Assembly (NCBI RefSeq): GCF_051014685.1
Contig: NC_135055.1
Coordinates: 558,001 to 622,000 of the forward strand
DNA from: Ptiloglossa arizonensis
Taxonomy: Eukaryota; Arthropoda; Insecta; Hymenoptera; Colletidae
Direction: 5' to 3'
DNA: 64,000 bases
Positions 1 through 10,100 of the stretch are shown one piece after another. The notes under the pieces were generated by a model, which made no database searches, was not told where the DNA came from, and saw only the letters and a program-made list of their open reading frames with translations. Each line of letters starts with the position of its first letter. Position 1 is the first letter of the stretch. Position numbers and translations under genes: made by a program.

Positions 1-765
1 CCAAATTTTCGCAGTTCTGATGCCCGGAACGAATAACTGGAACGGCCTAGGGGAAAACTACTCATACCGTTGTAATCGGGCGAGTTTCTACTTTCAGATG
101 CAACAGAAATTTAGCGGATTGGTCAATCCGTTCGCGAGATATGGCAGTTTTGAGGTAAGAAACGCTAGAGAAACTCAAAATTTTCGCAGTTCTGATGCTC
201 GAAACGAATAACAAGAACGGCCTAGGGGAATACTACTCATACCTTTGTTATCGGGCGAGTTTCTACTTTCAGATGCAACAGAAATTTTGCGGATTGGTCA
301 ATCCGTTCGCGAGATATGGCAGTTTGGAGGTAAGAAACGCTTGAGAAACACCAAATTTTCGCAGTTCTGATGCTCGAAAGGAATAACTAGAACGGCCTAG
401 GGGAAAACTACTCGTACCGTTGTAATCGGGCGAGTTGCTACTTTCAGATGCAACAGAAATTTTGCGGATTGGTCAATCAGTTCGCGAGATATGGCAGTTT
501 TGTGGTAAGAAACGCTTGAGAAACTCCAAATTTTCGCAGTTCTGATGCTCGAAATGAATAACTAGAACGGCCTAGGGGAATACTACTCATACCGTTGTAA
601 TCGGGCGAGTTTCTACTTTCAGATGCAACAGAAATTTTACGGATCGGTCAATCCGTTCGCGAGATATGGCAGTTTTGAGGTAAGAAACGCTTGAGAAACT
701 CCAAATTTTCGCAGTTCTGATGCTCGAAACGAATAACTAGAACGGCCTAGGGGAAAACTACTCAT

Positions 766-781
766 ACCGTTGTAATCGGGC
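766..781 (+). promoter_or_regulatory. CENP-B-box-like motif (one per monomer, degenerate)
   Basis: ACCGTTGTAATCGGGC in the reference unit matches 11 of 16 positions of the mammalian CENP-B box YTTCGTTGGAARCGGGA, aligned without gaps and ignoring the first Y. Of the nine bases usually treated as essential (TTCG, A, CGGG), seven match. In units carrying CATTCCG in place of CATACCG, for example near 4257 and 57530, the match rises to 12 of 16 and eight of nine. Every 174-bp unit changes CGGG to CGGC here. Units with CCTTTGTAATCGGG lose the CCG part. CENP-B binds such boxes in mammalian centromeric satellites, and similar motifs have been reported in invertebrate satellites. Binding by any protein here is unproven and chance similarity is possible. 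Confidence 0.3.
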
Positions 782-797
782 GAGTTTCTACTTTCAG

Positions 798-854
798 ATG
801 CAACAGAAATTTTGCGGATTGGTCAATCCGTTCGCGAGATATGGCAGTTTGGAG
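798..854 (+). other. Exon-like 57-nt segment between splice-site-like signals (in every monomer)
   Basis: Shown here in the reference monomer. The pyrimidine-rich TTTCTACTTTCAG ends at 797, resembling a metazoan 3' splice site. AG/GTAAGA starts at 853, resembling a strong 5' splice site with GT at 855-856. The enclosed 57 nt are exactly 19 codons and read MQQKFCGLVNPFARYGSLE. The interval to the next acceptor is 118 nt (117 in 174-bp units). CTCAT at 761-765 could be a branch site with its A 33 nt from the acceptor, but an intervening AG at 783-784 weakens this. I saw no indel in this segment outside the 89-bp deletion unit. Stops by eye are rare: TAG near 48470 and 61806, and TAA near 55497, 56372 and 59170. 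Some units lose the donor, for example GATAAG near 41703. Known signals, inferred use: nothing shows that the array is transcribed or spliced. Confidence 0.35.
815..830. repeat. 16-bp dyad CGGATTGGTCAATCCG (one per monomer)
   Basis: Seven-base arms CGGATTG and CAATCCG are exact reverse complements around a central GT. The motif also contains ATTGG, an inverted CCAAT pentamer, and is followed immediately by the palindrome TCGCGA at 832-837. The dyad is present in most units. Variants with CAATCAG, TTGTTCAATCC or TTGGACAATCC alter an arm or the centre. A symmetrical site of this size could bind a dimeric protein, or form a short hairpin in RNA; neither is shown. Confidence 0.6.
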
Positions 855-3800
855 GTAAGAAACGCTTGAGAAACTCCAAATTTTCGCAGTTCTGATGCTC
901 GAAACGAATAACTAGAACGGCCTAGGGGAAAACTACTCGTACCGTTGTAATCGGGCGAGTTTCTACTTTCAGATGCAACAGAAATTTTGCGGATTGGTCA
1001 ATCCGTTCGCGAGATATGGCAGTTTGGAGGTAAGAAACGCTTGAGAAACTCCAAATTTTCGCAGTTCTGATGCTCGAAACGAATAACTAGAACGGCCTAG
1101 GGGAAAACTACTCATACCGTTGTAATCGGGCGAGTTTCTACTTTCAGATGCAACAGAAATTTTGCGGATTGGTCAATCCGTTCGCGAGATATGGCAGTTT
1201 GGAGGTAAGAAACGCTTGAGAAACTCCAAATTTTCGCAGTTCTGATGCTCGAAACGAATAACTAGAACGGCCTAGGGGAAAACTACTCATACCGTTGTAA
1301 TCGGCGAGTTTCTGCTTTCAGATGCAACAGAAATTTTGCGGATTGGTCAATCCGTTCGCGAGATATGGCAGTTTTGAGGTAAGAAACGCTTGAGAATCTC
1401 CAAATTTTCGCAGTTCTGATGCCCGGAACGAATAACTGGAACGGCCTAGGGGAAAACTACTCATACCGTTGTAATCGGGCGAGTTTCTACTTTCAGATGC
1501 AACAGAAATTTAGCGGATTGGTCAATCCTTTCGCGAGATATGGCAGTTTTGAGGTAAGAAACGCTAGAGAAACTCAAAATTTTCGCAGTTCTGATGCTCG
1601 AAACGAATAACAAGAACGGCCTAGGGGAATACTACTCATACCTTTGTTATCGGGCGAGTTTCTACTTTCAGATGCAACAGAAATTTTGCGGATTGGTCAA
1701 TCCGTTCGCGAGATATGGCAGTTTGGAGGTAAGAAACGCTTGAGAAACACCAAATTTTCGCAGTTCTGATGCTCGAAAGGAATAACTAGAACGGCCTAGG
1801 GGAAAACTACTCGTACCGTTGTAATCGGGCGAGTTGCTACTTTCAGATGCAACAGAAATTTTGCGGATTGGTCAATCAGTTCGCGAGATATGGCAGTTTT
1901 GTGGTAAGAAACGCTTGAGAAGCTCCAAATTTTCGCAGTTCTGATGCTCGAAATGAATAACTAGAACGGCCTAGGGGAATACTACTCATACCGTTGTAAT
2001 CGGCGAGTTTCTACTTTCAGATGCAACAGAAATTTTACGGATTGGTCAATCCGTTCGCGAGATATGGCAGTTTTGAGGTAAGAAACGCTTGAGAAACTCC
2101 AAATTTTCGCAGTTCTGATGCTCGAAACGAATAACTAGAACGGCCTAGGGGAAAACTACTCGTACCGTTGTAATCGGGCGAGTTTCTACTTTCAGATGCA
2201 ACAGAAATTTTGCGGATTGGTCAATCCGTTCGCGAGATATGGCAGTTTTGAGGTAAGAAACGCTTGAGAAACTCCAAATTTTCGCAGTTCTGATGCTCGA
2301 AACGAATAACTAGAACGGCCTAGGGGAAAACTACTCATACCGTTGTAATCGGGCGAGTTTCTACTTTCAGATGCAACAGAAATTTTGCGGATTGGTCAAT
2401 CCGTTCGCGAGATATGGCAGTTTGGAGGTAAGAAACGCTTGAGAAACTCCAAATTTTCGCAGTTCTGATGCTCGAAACGAATAACTAGAACGGCCTAGGG
2501 GAAAACTACTCGTACCGTTGTAATCGGGCGAGTTTCTACTTTCAGATGCAACAGAAATTTTGCGGATTGGTCAATCCGTTCGCGAGATATGGCAGTTTGG
2601 AGGTAAGAAACGCTTGAGAAACTCCAAATTTTCGCAGTTCTGATGCTCGAAACGAATAACTAGAACGGCCTAGGGGAAAACTACTCATACCGTTGTAATC
2701 GGCGAGTTTCTGCTTTCAGATGCAACAGAAATTTTGCGGATTGGTCAATCCGTTCGCGAGATATGGCAGTTTTGAGGTAAGAAACGCTTGAGAAACTCAA
2801 AATTTTCGCAGTTCTGATGCTCGAAACGAATAACTAGAACGGCCTAGGGGAAAACTACTCATACCGTTGTAATCGGGCGAGTTTCTACTTTCAGATGGAA
2901 CAGAAATTTTGCGGATTGGTCAATCCGTTCGCGAGATATGGCAGTTTGGAGGTAAGAAACGCTTGAGAAACTCCAAATTTTCGCAGTTCTGATGCTCGAA
3001 ACGAATAACTAGAACGGCCTAGGGGAAAACTACTCATACCGTTGTAATCGGCGAGTTTCTGCTTTCAGATGCAACAGAAATTTTGCGGATTGGTCAATCC
3101 GTTCGCGAGATATGGCAGTTTTGAGGTAAGAAACGCTTGAGAATCTCCAAATTTTCGCAGTTCTGATGCCCGGAACGAATAACTGGAACGGCCTAGGGGA
3201 AAACTACTCATACCGTTGTAATCGGGCGAGTTTCTACTTTCAGATGCAACAGAAATTTAGCGGATTGGTCAATCCGTTCGCGAGATATGGCAGTTTTGAG
3301 GTAAGAAACGCTAGAGAAACTCAAAATTTTCGCAGTTCTGATGCTCGAAACGAATAACAAGAACGGCCTAGGGGAATACTACTCATACCTTTGTTATCGG
3401 GCGAGTTTCTACTTTCAGATGCAACAGAAATTTTGCGGATTGGTCAATCAGTTCGCGAGATATGGCAGTTTTGTGGTAAGAAACGCTTGAGAAACTCCAA
3501 ATTTTCGCAGTTCTGATGCTCGAAATGAATAACTAGAACGGCCTAGGGGAATACTACTCATACCGTTGTAATCGGCGAGTTTCTACTTTCAGATGCAACA
3601 GAAATTTTACGGATTGGTCAATCCGTTCGCGAGATATGGCAGTTTTGAGGTAAGAAACGCTTGAGAAACTCCAAATTTTCGCAGTTCTGATGCTCGAAAC
3701 GAATAACTAGAACGGCCTAGGGGAAAACTACTCGTACCGTTGTAATCGGGCGAGTTTCTACTTTCAGATGCAACAGAAACTTTGCGGATTGGTCAATCAG

Positions 3801-4190
3801 TTCGCGAGATATGGCAGTTTTGTGGTAAGAAACGCTTGAGAAACTCCAAATTTTCGCAGTTCTGATGCTCGAAATGAATAACTAGAACGGCCTAGGGGAA
3901 TACTACTCATACCGTTGTAATCGGCGAGTTTCTGCTTTCAGATGCAACAGAAATTTTGCGGATTGTTCAATCCGTTCGCGAGATATGGCAGTTTTGAGGT
4001 AAGAAACGCTTGAGAAACTCCAAATTTTCGCAGTTCTGATGCCCGGAACGAATAACTGGAACGGCCTAGGGGAAAACTACTCATACCGTTGTAATCGGGC
4101 GAGTTTCTACTTTCAGATGCAACAGAAATTTTGCGGATTGGTCAATCCGTTCGCGAGATATGGCAGTTTGGAGGTAAGAAACGCTTGAGA

Positions 4191-7100
4191 AACTCAAAAT
4201 TTTCGCAGTTCTGATGCCCGAAACGAATAACCAGAACGGCCTAGGGGCAAACTACTCATTCCGTTGTAATCGGTCGAGTTTCTACTTTCAGATGCAACAG
4301 AAATTTAGCGGATTGGTCAATCCGTTCGCGAGATATGGCAGTTTTGAGGTAAGAAACGCTAGAGAAACTCAAAATTTTCGCAGTTCTGATGCTCGAAACG
4401 AATAACTAGAACGGCCTAGGGGAAAACTACTCATACCTTTGTAATCGGGCGGGTTTCTACTTTCAGATGCAACAGAAATTTTGCGGATTGGTCAATCCGT
4501 TTGCGAGATATGGCAGTTTGGAGGTAAGAAACGCTTGAGAAACTCCAAATTTTCGCAGTTCTGATGCTCGAAACGAATAACTAGAACGGCCTAGGGGAAA
4601 ACTACTCGTACCGTTGTAATCGGGCGAGTTTCTACTTTCAGATGCAACAGAAATTTTGCGGATTGGTCAATCCGTTCGCGAGATATGGCAGTTTTGTGGT
4701 AAGAAACGCTTGAGAAACTCCAAATTTTCGCAGTTCTGATGCTCGAAATGAATAACTAGAACGGCCTAGGGGAATACTACTCATACCGTTGTAATCGGCG
4801 AGTTTCTACTTTCAGATGCAACAGAAATTTTACGGATTGGTCAATCCGTTCGCGAGATATGGCAGTTTTGAGGTAAGAAACGCTTGAGAAACTCCAAATT
4901 TTCGCAGTTCTGATGCCCGAAACGAATAACCAGAACGGCCTAGGGGAAAACTACTCATACCGTTGTAATCGGGCGAGTTTCTACTTTCAGATGCAACAGA
5001 AATTTTGCGGATTGGTCAATCCGTTCGCGAGATATGGCAGTTCTGAGGTAAGAAACGCTTGAGAAACTCCAAATTTTCGCAGTTCTGATGCTCGAAATGA
5101 ATAACTAGAACGGCCTAGGGGAATACTACTCATACCGTTGTAATCGGCGAGTTTCTACTTTCAGATGCAACAGAAATTTTACGGATTGGTCAATCCGTTC
5201 GCGAGATATGGCAGTTTTGAGGTAAGAAACGCTTGAGAAACTCCAAATTTTCGCAGTTCTGATGCTCGAAACGAATAACTAGAACGGCCTAGGGGAAAAC
5301 TACTCGTACCGTTGTAATCGGGCGAGTTTCTACTTTCAGATGCAACAGAAATTTTGCGGATTGGTCAATCAGTTCGCGAGATATGGCAGTTTTGTGGTAA
5401 GAAACGCTTGAGAAACTCCAAATTTTCGCAGTTCTGATGCTCGAAATGAATAACTAGAACGGCCTAGGGGAATACTACTCATACCGTTGTAATCGGCGAG
5501 TTTCTACTTTCAGATGCAACAGAAATTTTACGGATTGGTCAATCCGTTCGCGAGATATGGCAGTTTTGAGGTAAGAAGCGCTTGAGAAACTCCAAATTTT
5601 CGCAGTTCTGATGCTCGAAACGAATAACTAGAACGGCCTAGGGGAAAACTACTCATACCGTTGTAATCGGCGAGTTTCTGCTTTCAGATGCAACAGAAAT
5701 TTTGCGGATTGTTCAATCCGTTCGCGAGATATGGCAGTTTTGAGGTAAGAAACGCTTGAGAAACTCCAAATTTTCGCAGTTCTGATGCCCGGAACGAATA
5801 ACTGGAACGGCCTAGGGGAAAACTACTCATACCGTTGTAATCGGGCGAGTTTCTACTTTCAGATGCAACAGAAATTTTGCGGATTGGTCAATCCGTTCGC
5901 GAGATATGGCAGTTTGGAGGTAAGAAACGCTTGAGAAACTCAAAATTTTCGCAGTTCTGATGCCCGAAACGAATAACCAGAACGGCCTAGGGGCAAACTA
6001 CTCATTCCGTTGTAATCGGGCGAGTTTCTACTTTCAGATGCAACAGAAATTTAGCGGATTGGTCAATCCGTTCGCGAGATATGGCAGTTTTGAGGTAAGA
6101 AACGCTAGAGAAACTCAAAATTTTCGCAGTTCTGATGCTCGAAACGAATAACTAGAACGGCCTAGGGGAAAACTACTCATACCTTTGTAATCGGGCGGGT
6201 TTCTACTTTCAGATGCAACAGAAATTTTGCGGATTGGTCAATCCGTTTGCGAGATATGGCAGTTTGGAGGTAAGAAACGCTTGAGAAACTCCAAATTTTC
6301 GCAGTTCTGATGCTCGAAACGAATAACTAGAACGGCCTAGGGGAAAACTACTCGTACCGTTGTAATCGGGCGAGTTTCTACTTTCAGATGCAACAGAAAT
6401 TTTGCGGATTGGTCAATCAGTTCGCGAGATATGGCAGTTTTGTGGTAAGAAACGCTTGAGAAACTCCAAATTTTCGCAGTTCTGATGCTCGAAATGAATA
6501 ACTAGAACGGCCTAGGGGAATACTACTCATACCGTTGTAATCGGCGAGTTTCTACTTTCAGATGCAACAGAAATTTTGCGGATTGGTCAATCCGTTCGCG
6601 AGATATGGCAGTTTGGAAGTAAGAAACGCTTGAGAAACTCCAAATTTTCGCAGTTCTGATGCTCGAAACGAATAACTAGAACGTCTTAGGGGAAAACTAC
6701 TCATACCGTTGTAATCGGCGAGTTTCTGCTTTCAGATGCAACAGAAATTTTGCGGATTGGTCAATCCGTTCGCGAGATATGGCAGTTTTGAGGTAAGAAA
6801 CGCTTGAGAAACTCCAAATTTTCGCAGTTCTGATGCTCGAAACGAATAACTAGAACGGCCTAGGGGAAAACTACTCATACCGTTGTAATCGGGCGAGTTT
6901 CTACTTTCAGATGCAACAGAAATTTTGCGGATTGGTCAATCCGTTCGCGAGATATGGCAGTTTGGAGGTAAGAAACGCTTGAGAAACTCCAAATTTTCGC
7001 AGTTCTGATGCTCGAAACGAATAACTAGAACGGCCTAGGGGAAAACTACTCATACCGTTGTAATCGGCGAGTTTCTGCTTTCAGATGCAACAGAAATTTT

Positions 7101-10100
7101 GCGGATTGGTCAATCCGTTCGCGAGATATGGCAGTTGTGAGGTAAGAAACGCTTGAGAAACTCCAAATTTTCGCAGTTCTGATGCTCGAAACGAATAACT
7201 AGAACGGCCTAGGGGAAAACTACTCATACCGTTGTAATCGGCGAGTTTCTGCTTTCAGATGCAACAGAAATTTTGCGGATTGGTCAATCCGTTCGCGAGA
7301 TATGGCAGTTTTGAGGTAAGAAACGCTTGAGAAACTCCAAATTTTCGCAGTTCTGATGCTCGAAACGAATAACTAGAACGGCCTAGGGGAAAACTACTCA
7401 TACCGTTGTAATCGGCGAGTTTCTACTTTCAGATGCAACAGAAATTTTACGGATTGGTCAATCCGTTCGCGAGATATGGCAGTTTTGAGGTAAGAAACGC
7501 TTGAGAAACTCCAAATTTTCGCAGTTCTGATGCTCGAAACGAATAACTAGAACAGCCTAGGGGAAAACTACTCGTACCGTTGTAATCGTGCGAGTTTCCA
7601 CTTTCAGATGCAACAGAAATTTTGCGGATTGGTCAATCCGTTCGCGAGATATGGCAGTTTGGAAGTAAGAAACGCTTGAGAAACTGCAAATTTTCGCAGT
7701 TCTGATGCTCGAAACGAATAACTAGAACGGCCTAGGGGAAAACTACTCATACCGTTGTAATCGGCGAGTTTCTGCTTTCAGATGCAACAGAAATTTTGCG
7801 GATTGGTCAATCCGTTCGCGAGATATGGCAGTTTTGAGGTAAGAAACGCTTGAGAAACTCCAAATTTTCGCAGTTCTGATGCTCGAAACGAATAACTAGA
7901 ACGGCCTAGGGGAAAACTACTCATACCGTTGTAATCGGGCGAGTTTCTACTTTCAGATGCAACAGAAATTTTGCGGATTGGTCAATCCGTTCGCGAGATA
8001 TGGCAGTTTGGAGGTAAGAAACGCTTGAGAAACTCCAAATTTTCGCAGTTCTGATGCTCGAAACGAATAACTAGAACGGCCTAGGGGAAAACTACTCATA
8101 CCGTTGTAATCGGCGAGTTTCTGCTTTCAGATGCAACAGAAATTTTGCGGATTGGTCAATCCGTTCGCGAGATATGGCAGTTTTGAGGTAAGAAACGCTT
8201 GAGAAACTCCAAATTTTCGCAGTTCTGATGCCCGGAACGAATAACTGGAACGGCCTAGGGGAAAACTACTCATACCGTTGTAATCGGGCGAGTTTCTACT
8301 TTCAGATGCAACAGAAATTTTGCGGATTGGTCAATCCGTTCGCGAGATATGGCAGTTTGGAGGTAAGAAACGCTTGAGAAACTCAAAATTTTCGCAGTTC
8401 TGATGCCCGAAACGAATAACCAGAACGGCCTAGGGGCAAACTACTCATTCCGTTGTAATCGGGCGAGTTTCTACTTTCAGATGCAACAGAAATTTAGCGG
8501 ATTGGTCAATCCGTTCGCGAGATATGGCAGTTTTGAGGTAAGAAACGCTAGAGAAACTCAAAATTTTCGCAGTTCTGATGCTCGAAACGAATAACTAGAA
8601 CGGCCTAGGGGAAAACTACTCATACCTTTGTAATCGGGCGGGTTTCTACTTTCAGATGCAACAGAAATTTTGCGGATTGGTCAATCCGTTCGCGAGATAT
8701 GGCAGTTTGGAGGTAAGAAACCCTTGAGAAACTCCAAATTTTCGCAGTTCTGATGCTCGAAACGAATAACTAGAACGGCCTAGGGGAAAACTACTCGTAC
8801 CGTTGTAATCGGGCGAGTTTCTACTTTCAGATGCAACAGAAATTTTGCGGATTGGTCAATCCGTTCGCGAGATATGGCAGTTTGGAGGTAAGAAACGCTT
8901 GAGAAACTCCAAATTTTCGCAGTTCTGATGCTCGAAACGAATAACTAGAACGGCCTAGGGGAAAACTACTCATACCGTTGTAATCGGCGAGTTTCTGCTT
9001 TCAGATGCAACAGAAATTTTGCGGATTGGTCAATCCGTTCGCGAGATATGGCAGTTCTGAGGTAAGAAACGCTTGAGAAACCCCAAATTTTCGCAGTTCT
9101 GATGCTCGAAACGAATAACTAGAACGGCCTAGGGGAAAACTACTCATACCGTTGTAATCGGCGAGTTTCTACTTTCAGATGCAACAGAAATTTTACGGAT
9201 TGGTCAATCAGTTCGCGAGATATGGCAGTTTTGTGGTAAGAAACGCTTGAGAAACCCCAAATTTTCGCAGTTCTGATGCTCGAAACGAATAACTAGAACG
9301 GCCTAGGGGAAAACTACTCATACCGTTGTAATCGGCGAGTTTCTACTTTCAGATGCAACAGAAATTTTACGGATTGGTCAATCAGTTCGCGAGATATGGC
9401 AGTTCTGAGGTAAGAAACGCTTGAGAAACCCCAAATTTTCGCAGTTCTGATGCTCGAAACGAATAACTAGAACGGCCTAGGGGAAAACTACTCATACCGT
9501 TGTAATCGGCGAGTTTCTACTTTCAGATGCAACAGAAATTTTACGGATTGGTCAATCAGTTCGCGAGATATGGCAGTTTTGTGGTAAGAAACGCTTGAGA
9601 AACTCCAAATTTTCGCAGTTCTGATGCTCGAAATGAATAACTAGAACGGCCTAGGGGAATACTACTCATACCGTTGTAATCGGCGAGTTTCTACTTTCAG
9701 ATGCAACAGAAATTTTACGGATTGGTCAATCCGTTCGCGAGATATGGCAGTTTTGAGGTAAGAAGCGCTTGAGAAACTCCAAATTTTCGCAGTTCTGATG
9801 CTCGAAACGAATAACTAGAACGGCCTAGGGGAAAACTACTCATACCGTTGTAATCGGCGAGTTTCTGCTTTCAGATGCAACAGAAATTTTGCGGATTGTT
9901 CAATCCGTTCGCGAGATATGGCAGTTTTGAGGTAAGAAACGCTTGAGAAACTCCAAATTTTCGCAGTTCTGATGCCCGGAACGAATAACTGGAACGGCCT
10001 AGGGGAAAACTACTCATACCGTTGTAATCGGGCGAGTTTCTACTTTCAGATGCAACAGAAATTTTGCGGATTGGTCAATCCGTTCGCGAGATATGGCAGT

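Larger units (their letters stand above)
701..875 (+). repeat. Reference monomer (consensus-like 175-bp unit)
   Basis: This unit is close to the array consensus and serves as a map for all others. Composition is 52 A, 46 T, 43 G and 34 C (44% GC), with 12 CpG sites. In order it holds the TTTTCGCAG landmark at 706, CCTAGG at 746-751, a CENP-B-box-like motif at 766-781, a T/C-rich stretch ending in TTTCAG at 792-797, the dyad CGGATTGGTCAATCCG at 815-830, TCGCGA at 832-837 and GAG/GTAAG at 852-859. Common variants are CTCGTACC for CTCATACC, TTTTGAGG or TTTTGTGG for TTTGGAGG, ATGGAACAG for ATGCAACAG, CAATCAG for CAATCCG, and TTTTACGG or TTTAGCGG for TTTTGCGG. Confidence 0.95.
1..4190 (+). repeat. 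HOR block 1: three registers of an 8-10-monomer repeat
   Basis: A unit with GATGCCCGGAACG, AACTGGAAC, TTTAGCGG and GCTAGAG begins near 1, 1400 and 3147. It is followed by a unit with CTTTGTTATCGG each time, then one with GAAAGGAATAAC and GAGTTGCTAC in the first two copies only. Lags are 1,399 bp (8 monomers) and 1,747 bp (10 monomers). Copy 2 has gained monomers relative to copy 1. In copy 3 the second and third units are fused, so that CTTTGTTATCGG is followed in the same unit by CAATCAG and TTTTGTGG. About 6 of 24 units are 174 bp. No gene is present. Confidence 0.85.

Noticed and set aside
20..211. Recurrent 63-residue open frames as a small-protein gene family
   Set aside because: They lie entirely within satellite monomers, span one unit plus 17 nt, and arise from two stop-codon substitutions. 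No regulatory context, recognisable domain or independent support for translation is visible, so I kept them only as a monomer variant.
706..730. Reverse-strand TTCGTTTCGAG as a second CENP-B-like box
   Set aside because: After TTCG the required A and CGGG positions do not fit. The match is clearly poorer than the motif at 766-781.
746..751. CCTAGG and TCGCGA palindromes as regulatory sites
   Set aside because: Six-base palindromes are expected by chance in 175 bp. They are useful as restriction landmarks for ladder tests, but there is no reason to assign function.
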